A stretch of DNA of 64,000 nucleotides from Candidatus Caldarchaeum subterraneum (GCA_000270325.1 BA000048.1:826800-890799), one strand, 5' to 3'. Positions 43,733-52,640 are shown, counted from the first letter of the stretch. Program-made: numbers and translations. Notes: a model not told the origin generated them from the sequence alone.

Positions 43733-44520
43733 TTCTTTGATTGACGGGGCTTGAATGGTGTGCTTTCTCTCCAGAGGTATTCGAAATAGTTTTTCGCAAA
43801 CTTCGCCAAGCCGATGTGGTCGGACCATATGGCTATCATCGATTCATCGTCTTCGGCGAAGACGATTACGACCTCTCTGTTGTCGGAGATGATGCCTCCT
43901 CCGAACATCTGCTCTCTAACCCTCACCTCAGCCACCTCAGCCAAAACCTTGAGAAGAGACGGGTTAACGTTGTTTGATGCCATGACCTGCACTTTTCCGT
44001 CACGGGCCCTGACTGAGAGGATTAGTTTGCGCAGGTTCTCCGCTGTTTCCCTGCTAAGTGTTGGGGCTGCGACAAGCAGCTCATTTTCACAACGCAGCAC
44101 CACTTCACGTATTTTCTCGGCTATGCTTTCGCTGCCTCTCAGTATCCAGATGTCGGGCTTCTCCCTTACACCGCGTTTCTCATAAACAGGCATAAGCTCG
44201 CGGACAACAGTCTCAGAGAGCTGCCTCATGTTTTTCTCGATTTTTTTGACGAGGTTTTCGACGGCTGTGTCGGGTGACTTCGGAACATAGCGGGCCGGCC
44301 TACCTGACTGGGTCACTATGAATCCCTTCTCCTCCAGCGAGCCCAGAACCTCGTAGATTTTTGAGTAGGGTATCATCTTGAGGTCGCTTATCTCGCTCGC
44401 GGTCATAGGACCGTGTTCGACCAAGGCTATGTAAGCCCTGACCTCGTAATCCGTCAGCCCAAGGTCCTGTAGAGAGCGTCTAACTTTTTCGCTTACCGAA
44501 AAGCCTGGCTCATCGGACAT
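43729..44520 (-). CDS. TrmB-family transcriptional regulator
   Basis: A regulator of about 263 residues of the archaeal TrmB family. The N-terminal winged helix contains LGLTDYEVRAYIALVEHGPM near residue 20 and MIPYSKIYEVLGSLEEKGFI; a coiled linker (VENLVKKIEKNMRQLSETV) leads to a C-terminal PLD-like sensor domain (WILRGSESIAEKIREVVLRC). TrmB relatives sense sugars; no sugar transporter is adjacent. It starts inside the end of the queT-like gene (11-nt overlap), so the two are co-transcribed and the regulator may control that transporter. Confidence 0.86.
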   Translation of the reverse strand: MSDEPGFSVSEKVRRSLQDLGLTDYEVRAYIALVEHGPMTASEISDLKMIPYSKIYEVLGSLEEKGFIVTQSGRPARYVPKSPDTAVENLVKKIEKNMRQLSETVVRELMPVYEKRGVREKPDIWILRGSESIAEKIREVVLRCENELLVAAPTLSRETAENLRKLILSVRARDGKVQVMASNNVNPSLLKVLAEVAEVRVREQMFGGGIISDNREVVIVFAEDDESMIAIWSDHIGLAKFAKNYFEYLWRESTPFKPRQSKN

Positions 44521-45037
44521 ATCGGGCCTCAGCCGCGAGATACCTTGCAACCGCTTTTGTCAAGGGGTAGCCGATGACTATGATGCTGATAACCGAGCCG
44601 CCTAACACGCCGAGCCATGAGAAGACAATCCCCGGCACAACCACCCCCAGCACAGGTGTGGGAGGCACACCGATCAACACGTAGAGGTAGGAGCCTACGA
44701 TGAATGTGACCACAAGGGTTTGGAAAACAGCGACAAACATCCAAGAGCCTCGGAAGACAAAGTTGCGGGCCATTTTCCAGCCAACATAGGTCGCGACAAG
44801 GTTTGTTAACGTGCCTCCGAGAAGGTCTAGGGGGCCGAAGGGGCTGAACAGGTTGGCGATGAACGTGCCCACGGTGACACCGACGACGGCGGGCATCCCG
44901 AAAACGATGGCTAAAGGAAGAAGCGCGTCGGAAACTCTCACCTGAATAATCTCGAAGCTAATTCCAGGCAGAGCTATTACACCCGCGGCATAGAGGCCCG
45001 CGAAAACAATAGCGGCCGCCAAATCCCTCGACTTCAT
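44510..45037 (-). CDS. queT: QueT-family ECF S-component-like transporter
   Basis: A 175-residue membrane protein with five to six helices. FEIIQVRVSDALLPLAIVFG and GTFIANLFSPFGPLDLLGGT closely follow the QueT family, proposed to import queuosine precursors; in archaea this would serve archaeosine or related 7-deazaguanine salvage (inference). ATG 45037 is chosen from a TATA box 27 nt upstream. The TrmB-like regulator follows with overlap. Confidence 0.82.
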   Translation of the reverse strand: MKSRDLAAAIVFAGLYAAGVIALPGISFEIIQVRVSDALLPLAIVFGMPAVVGVTVGTFIANLFSPFGPLDLLGGTLTNLVATYVGWKMARNFVFRGSWMFVAVFQTLVVTFIVGSYLYVLIGVPPTPVLGVVVPGIVFSWLGVLGGSVISIIVIGYPLTKAVARYLAAEARYVR

Positions 45038-45060
45038 GCCCCATCTACGACACACTTAGG

Positions 45061-45069
45061 TTATATGTC
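45061..45069 (-). promoter_or_regulatory. TATA box of queT-trmB operon
   Basis: Minus strand ACATATAAC is about 27 nt before ATG 45037, consistent with a leaderless transcript. Confidence 0.5.
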
Positions 45070-45087
45070 TATATTTCGTTTTTTTTG

Positions 45088-46434
45088 TTAAAGCCTATAC
45101 CAGGTTCCGGAGACTTTCACATCCTTCATCGTAAACACGCGAACCATTCTGCTCAGCCGGCCGTTTTCCTCCTTCAGCACCGTCTCCACAACCCCGTCCA
45201 CGCTATCCATGACCATGGCGGTGACGTTCTGTGGATACGCCAAGTTGTTGTAGGCAACCCACAAGCTCACACCAGCGGCCTTTGACTTGGCCACGAGAAG
45301 GTTAAGCAGCTTCAACCCTGCTTCAACACCGTGGCTCTCCATCACCGGCGTAATAGAGTCGAGGATGAACCACTTGCGGGCGGTGGCCAATCTGGACAAT
45401 ACGCGTGTGAAGGCTATGTTGATTTCATTAGGCTCCGATGCAACATAGTGTCGGGTGTTATCTGAAGACGGGATAGATGTTAATAGAACCAATTTCCCCT
45501 CCTGCTCTAACCGTTCAACATCGCATCCTAGGCCAGCCAGCCTGCTGCGCAGCTCCTCCACCGTGTCATGTAGCGAGAGCATCACAACACCATCTCCCGC
45601 AGAAAGACGATGAGCAGAAAGACGCGCCAACAAAGTCGACCTACCACTCCCACTCGGGCCGACAACCGCCACAACACTCGGATACATTAAACCAATTTCT
45701 CTGTCGATGCCCTCTACACCAGTCAAAACAGTTTCACTCTCACCCCTTTTCCTTAAACCAGATACTCGTGTAACACCATAAACCCCAGCAACCGTTGCAA
45801 CAAGACTCATAATCGTCTCAACCGCAAAATATGCATCGTAAACCCCTTGGCTGAACAGCCCAGACAATACACCGCCCATAACATACAGAAACAAGACGCC
45901 GACCCCCGCATACATGAGCCCCGCCGCCCACAGAGGCACCGCGCTCCACATCCCCCAACCAAGCTCAAAACGCCCAACAACACCATAGACATATGAGCTA
46001 AGCATCCAGAACAAGAAACCCGCCACCAACAAATGATACGACAAAAGCACGTCAACCACAGTCCCCGACCTGAAAAACACCAAAGCAGCAACAAGAGGAA
46101 TAGCAAAGAGAACCAACACGCTCACCGATGCAAGGCGAAAGTAAACCTTACCCACCAGAGAAAAAACATGAAGCACAAAAGCAAGGGTCACAGCCACAAC
46201 AACCGAACCAACCAGGCTTGAGAGATAGATGAACACCTCAAAACCAACGCCCAAAAAATACACCACCACAGCCAACAAAAACAAAATAAACCACACGTAA
46301 ACAAACCGAGCAGAGTAAACCAGCAGACCACCAACATTAAACAGCCTACGAATACCCTCTACAGCAACCAACAATCCAAGCAGCACGATGAGCCGCGAGA
46401 GAAAAGGAAAAAGAACGTCCACAACCTCAACCAT
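45088..46434 (-). CDS. Membrane protein fused to KaiC/RecA-like ATPase domain with altered Walker A
   Basis: A 448-residue protein of unusual architecture. Residues about 1-220 hold six to seven hydrophobic helices with no recognised family. Residues about 230-448 form a KaiC/RecA-like domain: TGVEGIDREIGLM, a P-loop GPSGSGRST at 259-267, ITPVMES after the Walker B strand KWFILDS, and MVMDSVDGVVE. The P-loop Lys (GK[ST]) is replaced by Arg, encoded by AGG, so ATP hydrolysis may be weak or absent. A membrane-anchored sensor or signalling role is possible, but nothing in the neighbourhood (TrmB, QueT, HEPN/MNT) fixes it. A GTG at 46422 is an alternative start. Confidence 0.75.
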   Translation of the reverse strand: MVEVVDVLFPFLSRLIVLLGLLVAVEGIRRLFNVGGLLVYSARFVYVWFILFLLAVVVYFLGVGFEVFIYLSSLVGSVVVAVTLAFVLHVFSLVGKVYFRLASVSVLVLFAIPLVAALVFFRSGTVVDVLLSYHLLVAGFLFWMLSSYVYGVVGRFELGWGMWSAVPLWAAGLMYAGVGVLFLYVMGGVLSGLFSQGVYDAYFAVETIMSLVATVAGVYGVTRVSGLRKRGESETVLTGVEGIDREIGLMYPSVVAVVGPSGSGRSTLLARLSAHRLSAGDGVVMLSLHDTVEELRSRLAGLGCDVERLEQEGKLVLLTSIPSSDNTRHYVASEPNEINIAFTRVLSRLATARKWFILDSITPVMESHGVEAGLKLLNLLVAKSKAAGVSLWVAYNNLAYPQNVTAMVMDSVDGVVETVLKEENGRLSRMVRVFTMKDVKVSGTWYRL

Positions 46435-46535
46435 ACAATCCCATGATATATGTCTTCAAAAGGCATATCAGCCCAAATGCAGCAAAACATCCACACAAAA
46501 CATATCCACACACCACGGCCAGCAAACATAATTAC

Positions 46536-46961
46536 ATGGCTAAACACATACACACTGTGCATAGAGCCGAGGCCGAAAAGCTGCTCAGCAGGTCCAGAAA
46601 GTTCGCCGACGCCGCGGAATTCCATTTCATGAGAGGCGACTACGACCTCAGCGTCTTCAACATCGAACAGGCGCTCCAGCTTTTCCTAAAAGCCATGCTT
46701 CTAAAAAATGGAGTAGACTTTCCAAAAACCCACAGCGTCGGAAAACTATTCATCATATTAGGCGAGTGTCTGGGCAAAGAACAGCAGTTCACAGAATTCT
46801 CGGAGAAACATGCACTGGAGTTCGCCAGCCTCGAGGACGCATACATATCCTCGCGATACTTTCCCCGCGAGTTCACCAGAAAAGAGGCTGAGAGCCTAGG
46901 CACCTTTTTCTCCGAGGTGAAGAAGTTTGTCCAACAACATACTGGTGAGGGAGGCGCGTAG
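46536..46961 (+). CDS. HEPN-domain protein of a HEPN/MNT module
   Basis: A 141-residue four-helix HEPN protein. AEAEKLLSRSRKFADAAEFH opens the first helix, DYDLSVFNIEQALQLFLKAML is the signature second helix, and YISSRYFPREFTRKEA carries the aromatic SRY motif found in this HEPN subgroup. It overlaps the following nucleotidyltransferase by 35 nt, the classic HEPN/MNT toxin-antitoxin-like pair. A canonical RxxxxH ribonuclease motif is not obvious, so it might be an inactive variant. ATG 46536 is preferred over 46443. Confidence 0.82.
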   Translation: MAKHIHTVHRAEAEKLLSRSRKFADAAEFHFMRGDYDLSVFNIEQALQLFLKAMLLKNGVDFPKTHSVGKLFIILGECLGKEQQFTEFSEKHALEFASLEDAYISSRYFPREFTRKEAESLGTFFSEVKKFVQQHTGEGGA

Positions 46962-47247
46962 GAGACGGGAGATATTCCAAAACCTCCAGCACTATCTCCA
47001 GAAGATCAAGGAGGCTGTGAAGCAGCTGGATAACGAGGCTCGGCTGTATCTTTTCGGCTCAGCGGCCCGCGGAGACCACATATACGCAAGCGACGTCGAC
47101 ATCCTCATCGTCACGAAACTCCACCCAGCCCACGTCATAGCATATCTGAGGGAACTGGGGTTTGACGAGCCTTTCGAGTTCCATGTGGCATGGGGCGAAA
47201 GAGCGGAAATGTATCTGAAATCGGCGGACAAAATCGTGGAGCTTTAG
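46927..47247 (+). CDS. MNT-type minimal nucleotidyltransferase
   Basis: A 106-residue nucleotidyltransferase of the pol-beta superfamily. The motif YLFGSAARGDHIYASDVDIL (GS...DxD) near residue 41 contains the metal-binding Asp pair; a third acidic position may be in FEFHVAW. MNT partners of HEPN toxins can AMPylate or otherwise neutralise them in characterised systems. The overlap with the HEPN gene supports a functional pair. Confidence 0.85.
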   Translation: MSNNILVREARRRREIFQNLQHYLQKIKEAVKQLDNEARLYLFGSAARGDHIYASDVDILIVTKLHPAHVIAYLRELGFDEPFEFHVAWGERAEMYLKSADKIVEL

Positions 47248-47334
47248 CCCCAGGTAATACGGCTTCTTTCTACCCTTTCACCCTAAGTATCGTGAGGAAA
47301 CGGTTAAAAGCTCAGCCGAAACCTAGCCGCCGGT

Positions 47335-49029
47335 ATGGCGGTAATCCTCGAAACAACCAACCTCGAAACCAAACGCAAGCTCGTAACCAAGACAAGAAGC
47401 ATCTGCCCCGAATGCAACAGAATACTCGAAGCAGACGTCGTCGAAGAAGAAGGCAAGATAAAGATCTACAAGACATGTCCCAAGCACGGCGAGTTCGACG
47501 ACCTCTACTTCGGCGACGCCGAGATGTACTACCGATTCGCAAGATGGCTCCACGACGGAAAAGGAACAGGAAACCCCAACGTCGAGATGCCACGCTGCGC
47601 ATGCCCAGCCAACTGCGGACTCTGCAGCAGCCACCTAAGCCACACAGGCCTCTCCAACCTCGTCATCACCAACAGATGCGACCTCCACTGCTGGTACTGC
47701 TTCTTCTACGCAGAAAAAGCAGGATACATCTACGAGCCGACACTTGACCAGATACGTGAAATGGTCAAGCAGCTCAAAGCCGAGCGCCCCGTTCCAGGCA
47801 ACTCAGTCCAGATAACGGGCGGAGAACCATGCCTAAGAGACGACCTGCCAGAAATAATCCGAATCCTCAAGGAAGAAGGCGTTGACCACATCCAGCTCAA
47901 CACAAACGGCATACGTCTCGCCCACGACTTCGAGTTCTTCAAACGAGTCAAGGAAGCAGGCGTAAGCAACCTATACATGAGCTTCGACGGCGTCACACCC
48001 AGGACAAACCCGAAAAACCACTGGGAAGTGCCCAAGACACTGGAAAACGCACGCAAACTCGGAGTCGGTGTTGTCCTCGTCCCAACAGTCATCAAATCAG
48101 TCAACGACCACGAGCTCGGCGACATAATCCGCTTCGGCTTCCAAAACATCGACGTCGTAAGAGCCGTCAACTTCCAGCCCGTAAGCCTCACGGGCAGAAT
48201 GCCCAAAAAAGAGCGTGAAAAATACAGAATCACAATCCCAGACTGCATACACCGGATAGAGGAGCAGACAAACGGCGAAATCCCCAGCGACGCATGGTTC
48301 CCCGTACCAGCCTGCACACCCCTCACAAACTTCATCGAAGCACTAACAAGAAGAGCACAATACGAGCTCAGCATACACTTCGCATGCGGCGCAGGAACCT
48401 ACGTCTTCAAAGACCACGACAAACTCATCCCCATAACAAACTTCGTAGACGTCGAAGGCCTCATCAAATACCTCCAAGACAAAACAGAAGAAATAGAAGC
48501 AGGCAAAAACAGATTCTACATAGCACTCAAAGTCCTCGCCAACATCAACAAATACATCAACACAAACAAACAACCAACAGGACTAAACCTCAAACACATG
48601 CTATACAACATAATAATCAAACACGACTACCACAGCGTAGGCGACTGGCACCGCAGATCACTCTTCCTAGGAATGATGCACTTCCAAGATAAGTATAACC
48701 ATGACGAGGAACGGCTCAGAAGATGCGACATACACTACCTGACACCCGACATGAGAATCATTCCATTCTGCGCCTTCAACGTTATCCCCGAATGGTACAG
48801 AGACAGAATCCAGGCACAATACGGCATCCCGATAGCCGAATGGGAGAAGAGGACAGGCCGAAAGCTCAAGGACGACTTCTACAAACGCCAGCTCCCCTCC
48901 AAACAACAGACAGTGCCCATGGCCTCGACGAAAACAGCAGGCTTCGGCGGACTGAAAGAGATTCCGGTCATCCAAGGCGGCTCAGGAAAAGAAGAAAACT
49001 GCGGCCCCAGCTGCGGCTGCAGCCACTAA
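47335..49029 (+). CDS. tes: Tetraether lipid synthase-like radical SAM protein (Tes)
   Basis: A 564-residue radical SAM protein strongly resembling MJ0619/Tes, which joins archaeol chains to form GDGT membrane-spanning lipids. N-terminal cysteines ICPECNRIL and TCPKHG form the family's extra metal-binding module, CACPANCGLC supplies another cluster, and the radical SAM motif is CDLHCWYC at residues 115-122. QITGGEPCLRDD and QLNTNGIRLA are SAM-binding segments. A Cys-rich C-terminus (CGPSCGCSH) is present. An MJ0619-like role is well supported by these motifs; related family members can act on other substrates. Confidence 0.87.
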   Translation: MAVILETTNLETKRKLVTKTRSICPECNRILEADVVEEEGKIKIYKTCPKHGEFDDLYFGDAEMYYRFARWLHDGKGTGNPNVEMPRCACPANCGLCSSHLSHTGLSNLVITNRCDLHCWYCFFYAEKAGYIYEPTLDQIREMVKQLKAERPVPGNSVQITGGEPCLRDDLPEIIRILKEEGVDHIQLNTNGIRLAHDFEFFKRVKEAGVSNLYMSFDGVTPRTNPKNHWEVPKTLENARKLGVGVVLVPTVIKSVNDHELGDIIRFGFQNIDVVRAVNFQPVSLTGRMPKKEREKYRITIPDCIHRIEEQTNGEIPSDAWFPVPACTPLTNFIEALTRRAQYELSIHFACGAGTYVFKDHDKLIPITNFVDVEGLIKYLQDKTEEIEAGKNRFYIALKVLANINKYINTNKQPTGLNLKHMLYNIIIKHDYHSVGDWHRRSLFLGMMHFQDKYNHDEERLRRCDIHYLTPDMRIIPFCAFNVIPEWYRDRIQAQYGIPIAEWEKRTGRKLKDDFYKRQLPSKQQTVPMASTKTAGFGGLKEIPVIQGGSGKEENCGPSCGCSH

Positions 49030-49175
49030 ACCCTCTTTTTCCATCAAATAAAAAGCCATCCATTTTATCTGAAGTGTGCATGGTATATCTTCTGTTGCCT
49101 TCCTAGTAACGGCCAAAAATAGCTAGAGGAATTTCTTAGTGTTATATCGATTCGAAATTATGATCACTCGCGCTC

Positions 49176-50499
49176 CTATAGAATTTCTGGCCAGAGCTCT
49201 TGAATTAAATTGTAAACTGATGATACCCCTTTGCATTTTACGTCGAATCCGAACAAATCAAGTAATGAGGCCATATCCTTAGCTATCTCTTCTGGAACGT
49301 ATAATGTATCGAATTTCTTTAATTCAGTTGTTAATGTGTCGGACAGTATGTTGGGTACAGGATAAAATCCACGTAGTTGCACCGCTTCATCGTCCTCCTC
49401 TTCATCAATTTCTAATATTTCTTTTAAGTGTGCCGCTTCTTTAAAGGCTGAAGCAGATCTTACCGCGCCTTGAAGGTCGACCTCACCGTAAAAGCAACAA
49501 CCCTCGTTGATGCCTTTCTGGACATATGAAGACAGCAATGCTATCACTACAGCTAGATCAAATCCGTGGTCATATTGTTTGTGAGGAGATGAGCGCATAA
49601 GACAATCTATGTTGTAGGTGAGATTAGATACGTCGATGTTAGGAATGTTACGGATTGTGTCGATTAATTGTTCTATCCTTTGCCGGGGAAGATAAGGTGC
49701 CCGAACTCCACCGTGTTCACCCCATTTAGGTATTTCTACTCTAGCCTGTATTTCGGCAAATGCTCCTGTTGCGAAGCTGATGCCATTGGCTTTACCTACT
49801 ATGCCTTCTGCGTGTCGTGATGGGTATAGACCATTATTACCTATCTCTAGCACAAAAGGATCTAGCTTCGCTGGTCCAAAGCGGTTTTTTGGGACAAACA
49901 GAGGACGGAGTTTAAAGGCTCGTCGGAATTGAAGGACACAGTCAACATGATGTTCTAAGTCTTTTGGGCCAGCTATATCCCCTTTTTTAGTGACGTGAGA
50001 CGTCAGAAAAGTGGTTATTTTCCGGTTCTTTAAAGCTGTTGTGAATTTGTTTACTCTTGTATACATTTTTCTCGCGGCAGGCGACACCCCTCCTGCCTGA
50101 ACCGAATCTATAACCACCAATTTAATGCCAGAATACTCAGCAACACGTTTCTCACCTAGTATTATCCTAGACCATATTTCAAGTTCTCTTAAGTCGGGCA
50201 GAGGTTCTATGAGGAGATTTTCGCTCAGTGGCTCACTTATTCCCTCATTATACAATCTTTGAATAATAGACTTTAGATCTGATGGTGATTGTTCCGAAGT
50301 TAGATACAAAACTTTTCTTCCCTGTTCTGCGATATCACAGGCTAATTGTAATGCTAGCGTTGTTTTGCCTATTCCAGGTTCCCCCGCTAGCAGATATATG
50401 CCGCCCTCAACTATCTCAACGATTTTTTTGAAACCACCTGAGTTGATGAAGGTCTATCTGCCTAAGGTTAGACTCTCCAATATCACTGAGTCTAGGCAT
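49176..50499 (-). CDS. radA: RadA/Sms-like ATPase with Lon-type C-terminus; 5' frame disrupted
   Basis: A homologue of bacterial RadA/Sms, a branch-migration motor. Walker A is GEPGIGKTT, Walker B is IKLVVIDSVQ, the KNRFG motif occurs in VPKNRFGPA, and a Lon-like C-terminal domain shows DHGFDLAVVIALLSSY and FYGEVDLQGAVRSA. The zinc finger of bacterial RadA is missing. The Walker A frame is open only back to a TAG at about 50459 and has no start codon there. ATG 50499 (MPRLSDIGESNLRQI), with a TATA box about 27 nt upstream, is in a different frame, so a one-base indel or frameshift near 50455 is implied. Confidence 0.75.
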
Positions 50500-50658
50500 T
50501 CACATATACATTTGTCTCAAACCTATATATTCTTTACTAATTAAATGTGCGTTTGGTGACGAGGCCTGAGTTGTTAGATAGTTAAGCGCTCTGTCGGGCC
50601 TTATGGCCTTTCGCCTGAGAACATTCCTTGATAATTCTCTCCAACTAGGCCGGAATTC

Positions 50659-50943
50659 CTACTCAGAAAATTCTCTGCGTAGGAAGTGGTTCTTGACAGC
50701 TAGGTAGAACTTGTGACCGCTGAAGAGCGCCGTGAACCTGAGTATGCTGTCATTCAGCACTCTCTTTCTAAGGACTCGCTCTATATTATTCCCATATGAA
50801 AAGCCCTCGTTATGCAAGGTGTCCACAATCTTTCCCAGCTTGAAATAATTCTTCAACAAATCTTGTCCAGACCTTTTCAGACTTTGCATAAATGATCTTT
50901 GAGATGAGCTGCTAATACGGAACCGCAACCAATCCATTCTCAT
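50659..50943 (-). CDS. Hypothetical 94-residue protein
   Basis: A basic protein (MRMDWLRFRISSSSQ ... NHFLRREFSE) lying 20 nt downstream of the LAGLIDADG gene on the same strand. It is probably mostly alpha-helical and I recognise no family. It could be a remnant of a larger gene, since this segment has low coding character. Confidence 0.35.
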   Translation of the reverse strand: MRMDWLRFRISSSSQRSFMQSLKRSGQDLLKNYFKLGKIVDTLHNEGFSYGNNIERVLRKRVLNDSILRFTALFSGHKFYLAVKNHFLRREFSE

Positions 50944-50963
50944 TCATAAGACTTGTGTCTCAC

Positions 50964-52229
50964 CTACTTACCAGAGGTCTGTTTATCATTTAGAGTGTAG
51001 GTTAGCTGGGTAGGGGCGGTTTGGGCCTTTAGAGGTCTTCTATCCACCATGTTTGCCGTGTTCATTTCATGTTGGACTTTTTCGAAGAAAATCTTTGCAC
51101 GACATCGGCCAGTCTCGACGGATTTTTCGTAAAGTTCGTCTAGGTAATCCTTTATTTTTTGCGCTTCCACCCATCTAATTGGTCTACCGTTCGCCTGCTC
51201 AAGAAGTCTCAAAGCCCATATTCTGTAGACCTCTTTCATCGGATGAGGTAATGGACCAAGCCATCGTAAGACCTTCTGAACTTCCTCTCTTCGTCCTACT
51301 AGAAGTCGATAGGCTCTCTTTGTTGTTACATAGCGCCTACCGTATCTGTCCCTTGCTACATTACCCATGTCGCTGTAGAGAGTTTTTGATGGGACGTATC
51401 CGTACCTACGAAGAACGTCTTCGACCTCGCTAACGAGTATTTCGTTGGTGTTTGTAAGGATCACGACATCGAATTCTGTGGTTGGTTTATCGGTCTTCTC
51501 CTTGTTTCGTGCACTCCAGGTGATGTATCCTTCGCACGCCAGCATCATGGCTAGGTATGCCCGTAGTTCTTCGTCTGTTTTGATGAAGTCCGGTATCCTC
51601 ATAGAGTTTTTGGCCTCTACGAGGAATTGCCAGTCTTTGAGGTCGAATCTCATTATTAGCTGCCATTCGTAGTAGTCCTCGGTGTATTTTCGTGCTCCTA
51701 GGGATATTGTTCCATGGCCTTCGAAGAGTTTGGCAACTGTTTTTGCGAAGCCTTCGTATGGTGTGTTCAGTATCATTTCGACCATTGTCCTGCCCTTCAC
51801 CCGTACTGCAGCGTCTCCTTGCGCCAATGCAGCAGCCATAGCCATCTGTATCGTGTCCCTCGCCGGCTTCCTAGGTCCTCTGAGCGTTGCCCTGCGCACG
51901 GCCTCGGCCTGGTTTCGAAGCTTTACCCCTGCCTCTACCAGCCTGTTCCTCAGCGTCTCCTCGTCTATCTGATGCTCCGGCCCAAGCAGCCTGTTTATTG
52001 CTTCAGATACTTCTCTGTAGTTGTAGCAAGCCTCGTAGAGTATGACGGCTGCCCCCAGGTATGGCGGCGGATAGATGGCTCGTTTTCTACCAGTCTTCTT
52101 CGGCGGCGGTAGCCTTGCTCTTAGCTCGGCGTCTCTTTCCTCGACTTGTTGAAGGTCTTTCTCCAGCATCTCCATTAGCTTCGCAAACGCGTCTTTCCCA
52201 CCGTCTTCGCCACCCACCAAACCTTTCTC
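50964..52229 (-). CDS. LAGLIDADG-domain protein (putative homing endonuclease)
   Basis: About 421 residues from ATG 52229. The N-terminal third is charged and helical with a possible helix-turn-helix (PPPYLGAAVILYEACYNYREVSEAINR). A single LAGLIDADG-like helix follows in LAMMLACEGYITWSARN near residue 228, then the typical beta-rich DNA-binding half including VEDVLRRYGY and YRLLVGRREEVQKVLRWLG. With one motif it probably acts as a dimer, if active. It is free-standing; I see no flanking intein or intron-split host gene. A highly structured GC-rich segment lies just upstream. Confidence 0.72.
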   Translation of the reverse strand, partial: EKGLVGGEDGGKDAFAKLMEMLEKDLQQVEERDAELRARLPPPKKTGRKRAIYPPPYLGAAVILYEACYNYREVSEAINRLLGPEHQIDEETLRNRLVEAGVKLRNQAEAVRRATLRGPRKPARDTIQMAMAAALAQGDAAVRVKGRTMVEMILNTPYEGFAKTVAKLFEGHGTISLGARKYTEDYYEWQLIMRFDLKDWQFLVEAKNSMRIPDFIKTDEELRAYLAMMLACEGYITWSARNKEKTDKPTTEFDVVILTNTNEILVSEVEDVLRRYGYVPSKTLYSDMGNVARDRYGRRYVTTKRAYRLLVGRREEVQKVLRWLGPLPHPMKEVYRIWALRLLEQANGRPIRWVEAQKIKDYLDELYEKSVETGRCRAKIFFEKVQHEMNTANMVDRRPLKAQTAPTQLTYTLNDKQTSGK

Positions 52230-52261
52230 CATTTTTCTCCCATCACCTCCGGGGACCTCGT

Positions 52262-52504
52262 GGCCCCCCATTGAACTGAGGGGGGCTCCGCTTTGCGGCG
52301 GAATGTCTCCGGAGAGTGGGGCGGAGAGGTTTGGCGGGGCCCGGACAGCCTATACATGTCCGTGGCCATGCACAGGCTCCCCGGGGTCATCTGTGTGGCC
52401 CAGGCGGATGCTACAGGCAGCCACGGCTGCACGGGGCCACCTTGCCCAGCCAGCTCCCCACCGTACACCCGCCCATCGCTGCGGCGGGTCCCTGTTGAAA
52501 GGGA
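52262..52504. other. GC-rich, hairpin-rich segment (candidate structured RNA)
   Basis: A conspicuously GC-rich stretch with weak coding character on both strands. Stem-forming pairs are 52263-52269/52280-52286, CCGC-TTT-GCGG at 52288-52298, 52364-52375/52391-52400 (10 bp with a 2-nt bulge, with CCCCGGGG in its loop), 52417-52421/52426-52430, ACCCGCC/GGCGGGT at 52467-52473/52483-52489, and 52489-52493/52500-52504. In a thermophile of moderate GC this profile suggests a folded RNA. I do not find SRP or RNase P consensus. The first 40 codons of a minus ORF starting at 52654 may be coding. Confidence 0.45.
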
Positions 52505-52640
52505 AAGATGGTGGGTGGTTTTCAAGCTGGCTGGACTGGTTCTCCTCAAGCATTGTACGGAGGCCTTTTCCTCGTTTGCCCCCGCCCCTATCCACTCTTC
52601 ATAGTCTTCAAGCCTTTCCTCACATCTCTCATCCACCTCT

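Noticed and set aside
49030-49175. tRNA or small RNA after the tetraether synthase gene
   Set aside because: No cloverleaf or B-box-like sequence could be traced; the stretch is AT-rich with no strong stems.
50523-50660. C/D box small RNA
   Set aside because: A GTGACGA and CTGA pair exists but no second box pair or terminal stem is convincing.
52255-52510. SRP RNA or RNase P RNA
   Set aside because: I looked for the SRP helix 8 consensus and RNase P conserved regions on both strands and found neither.
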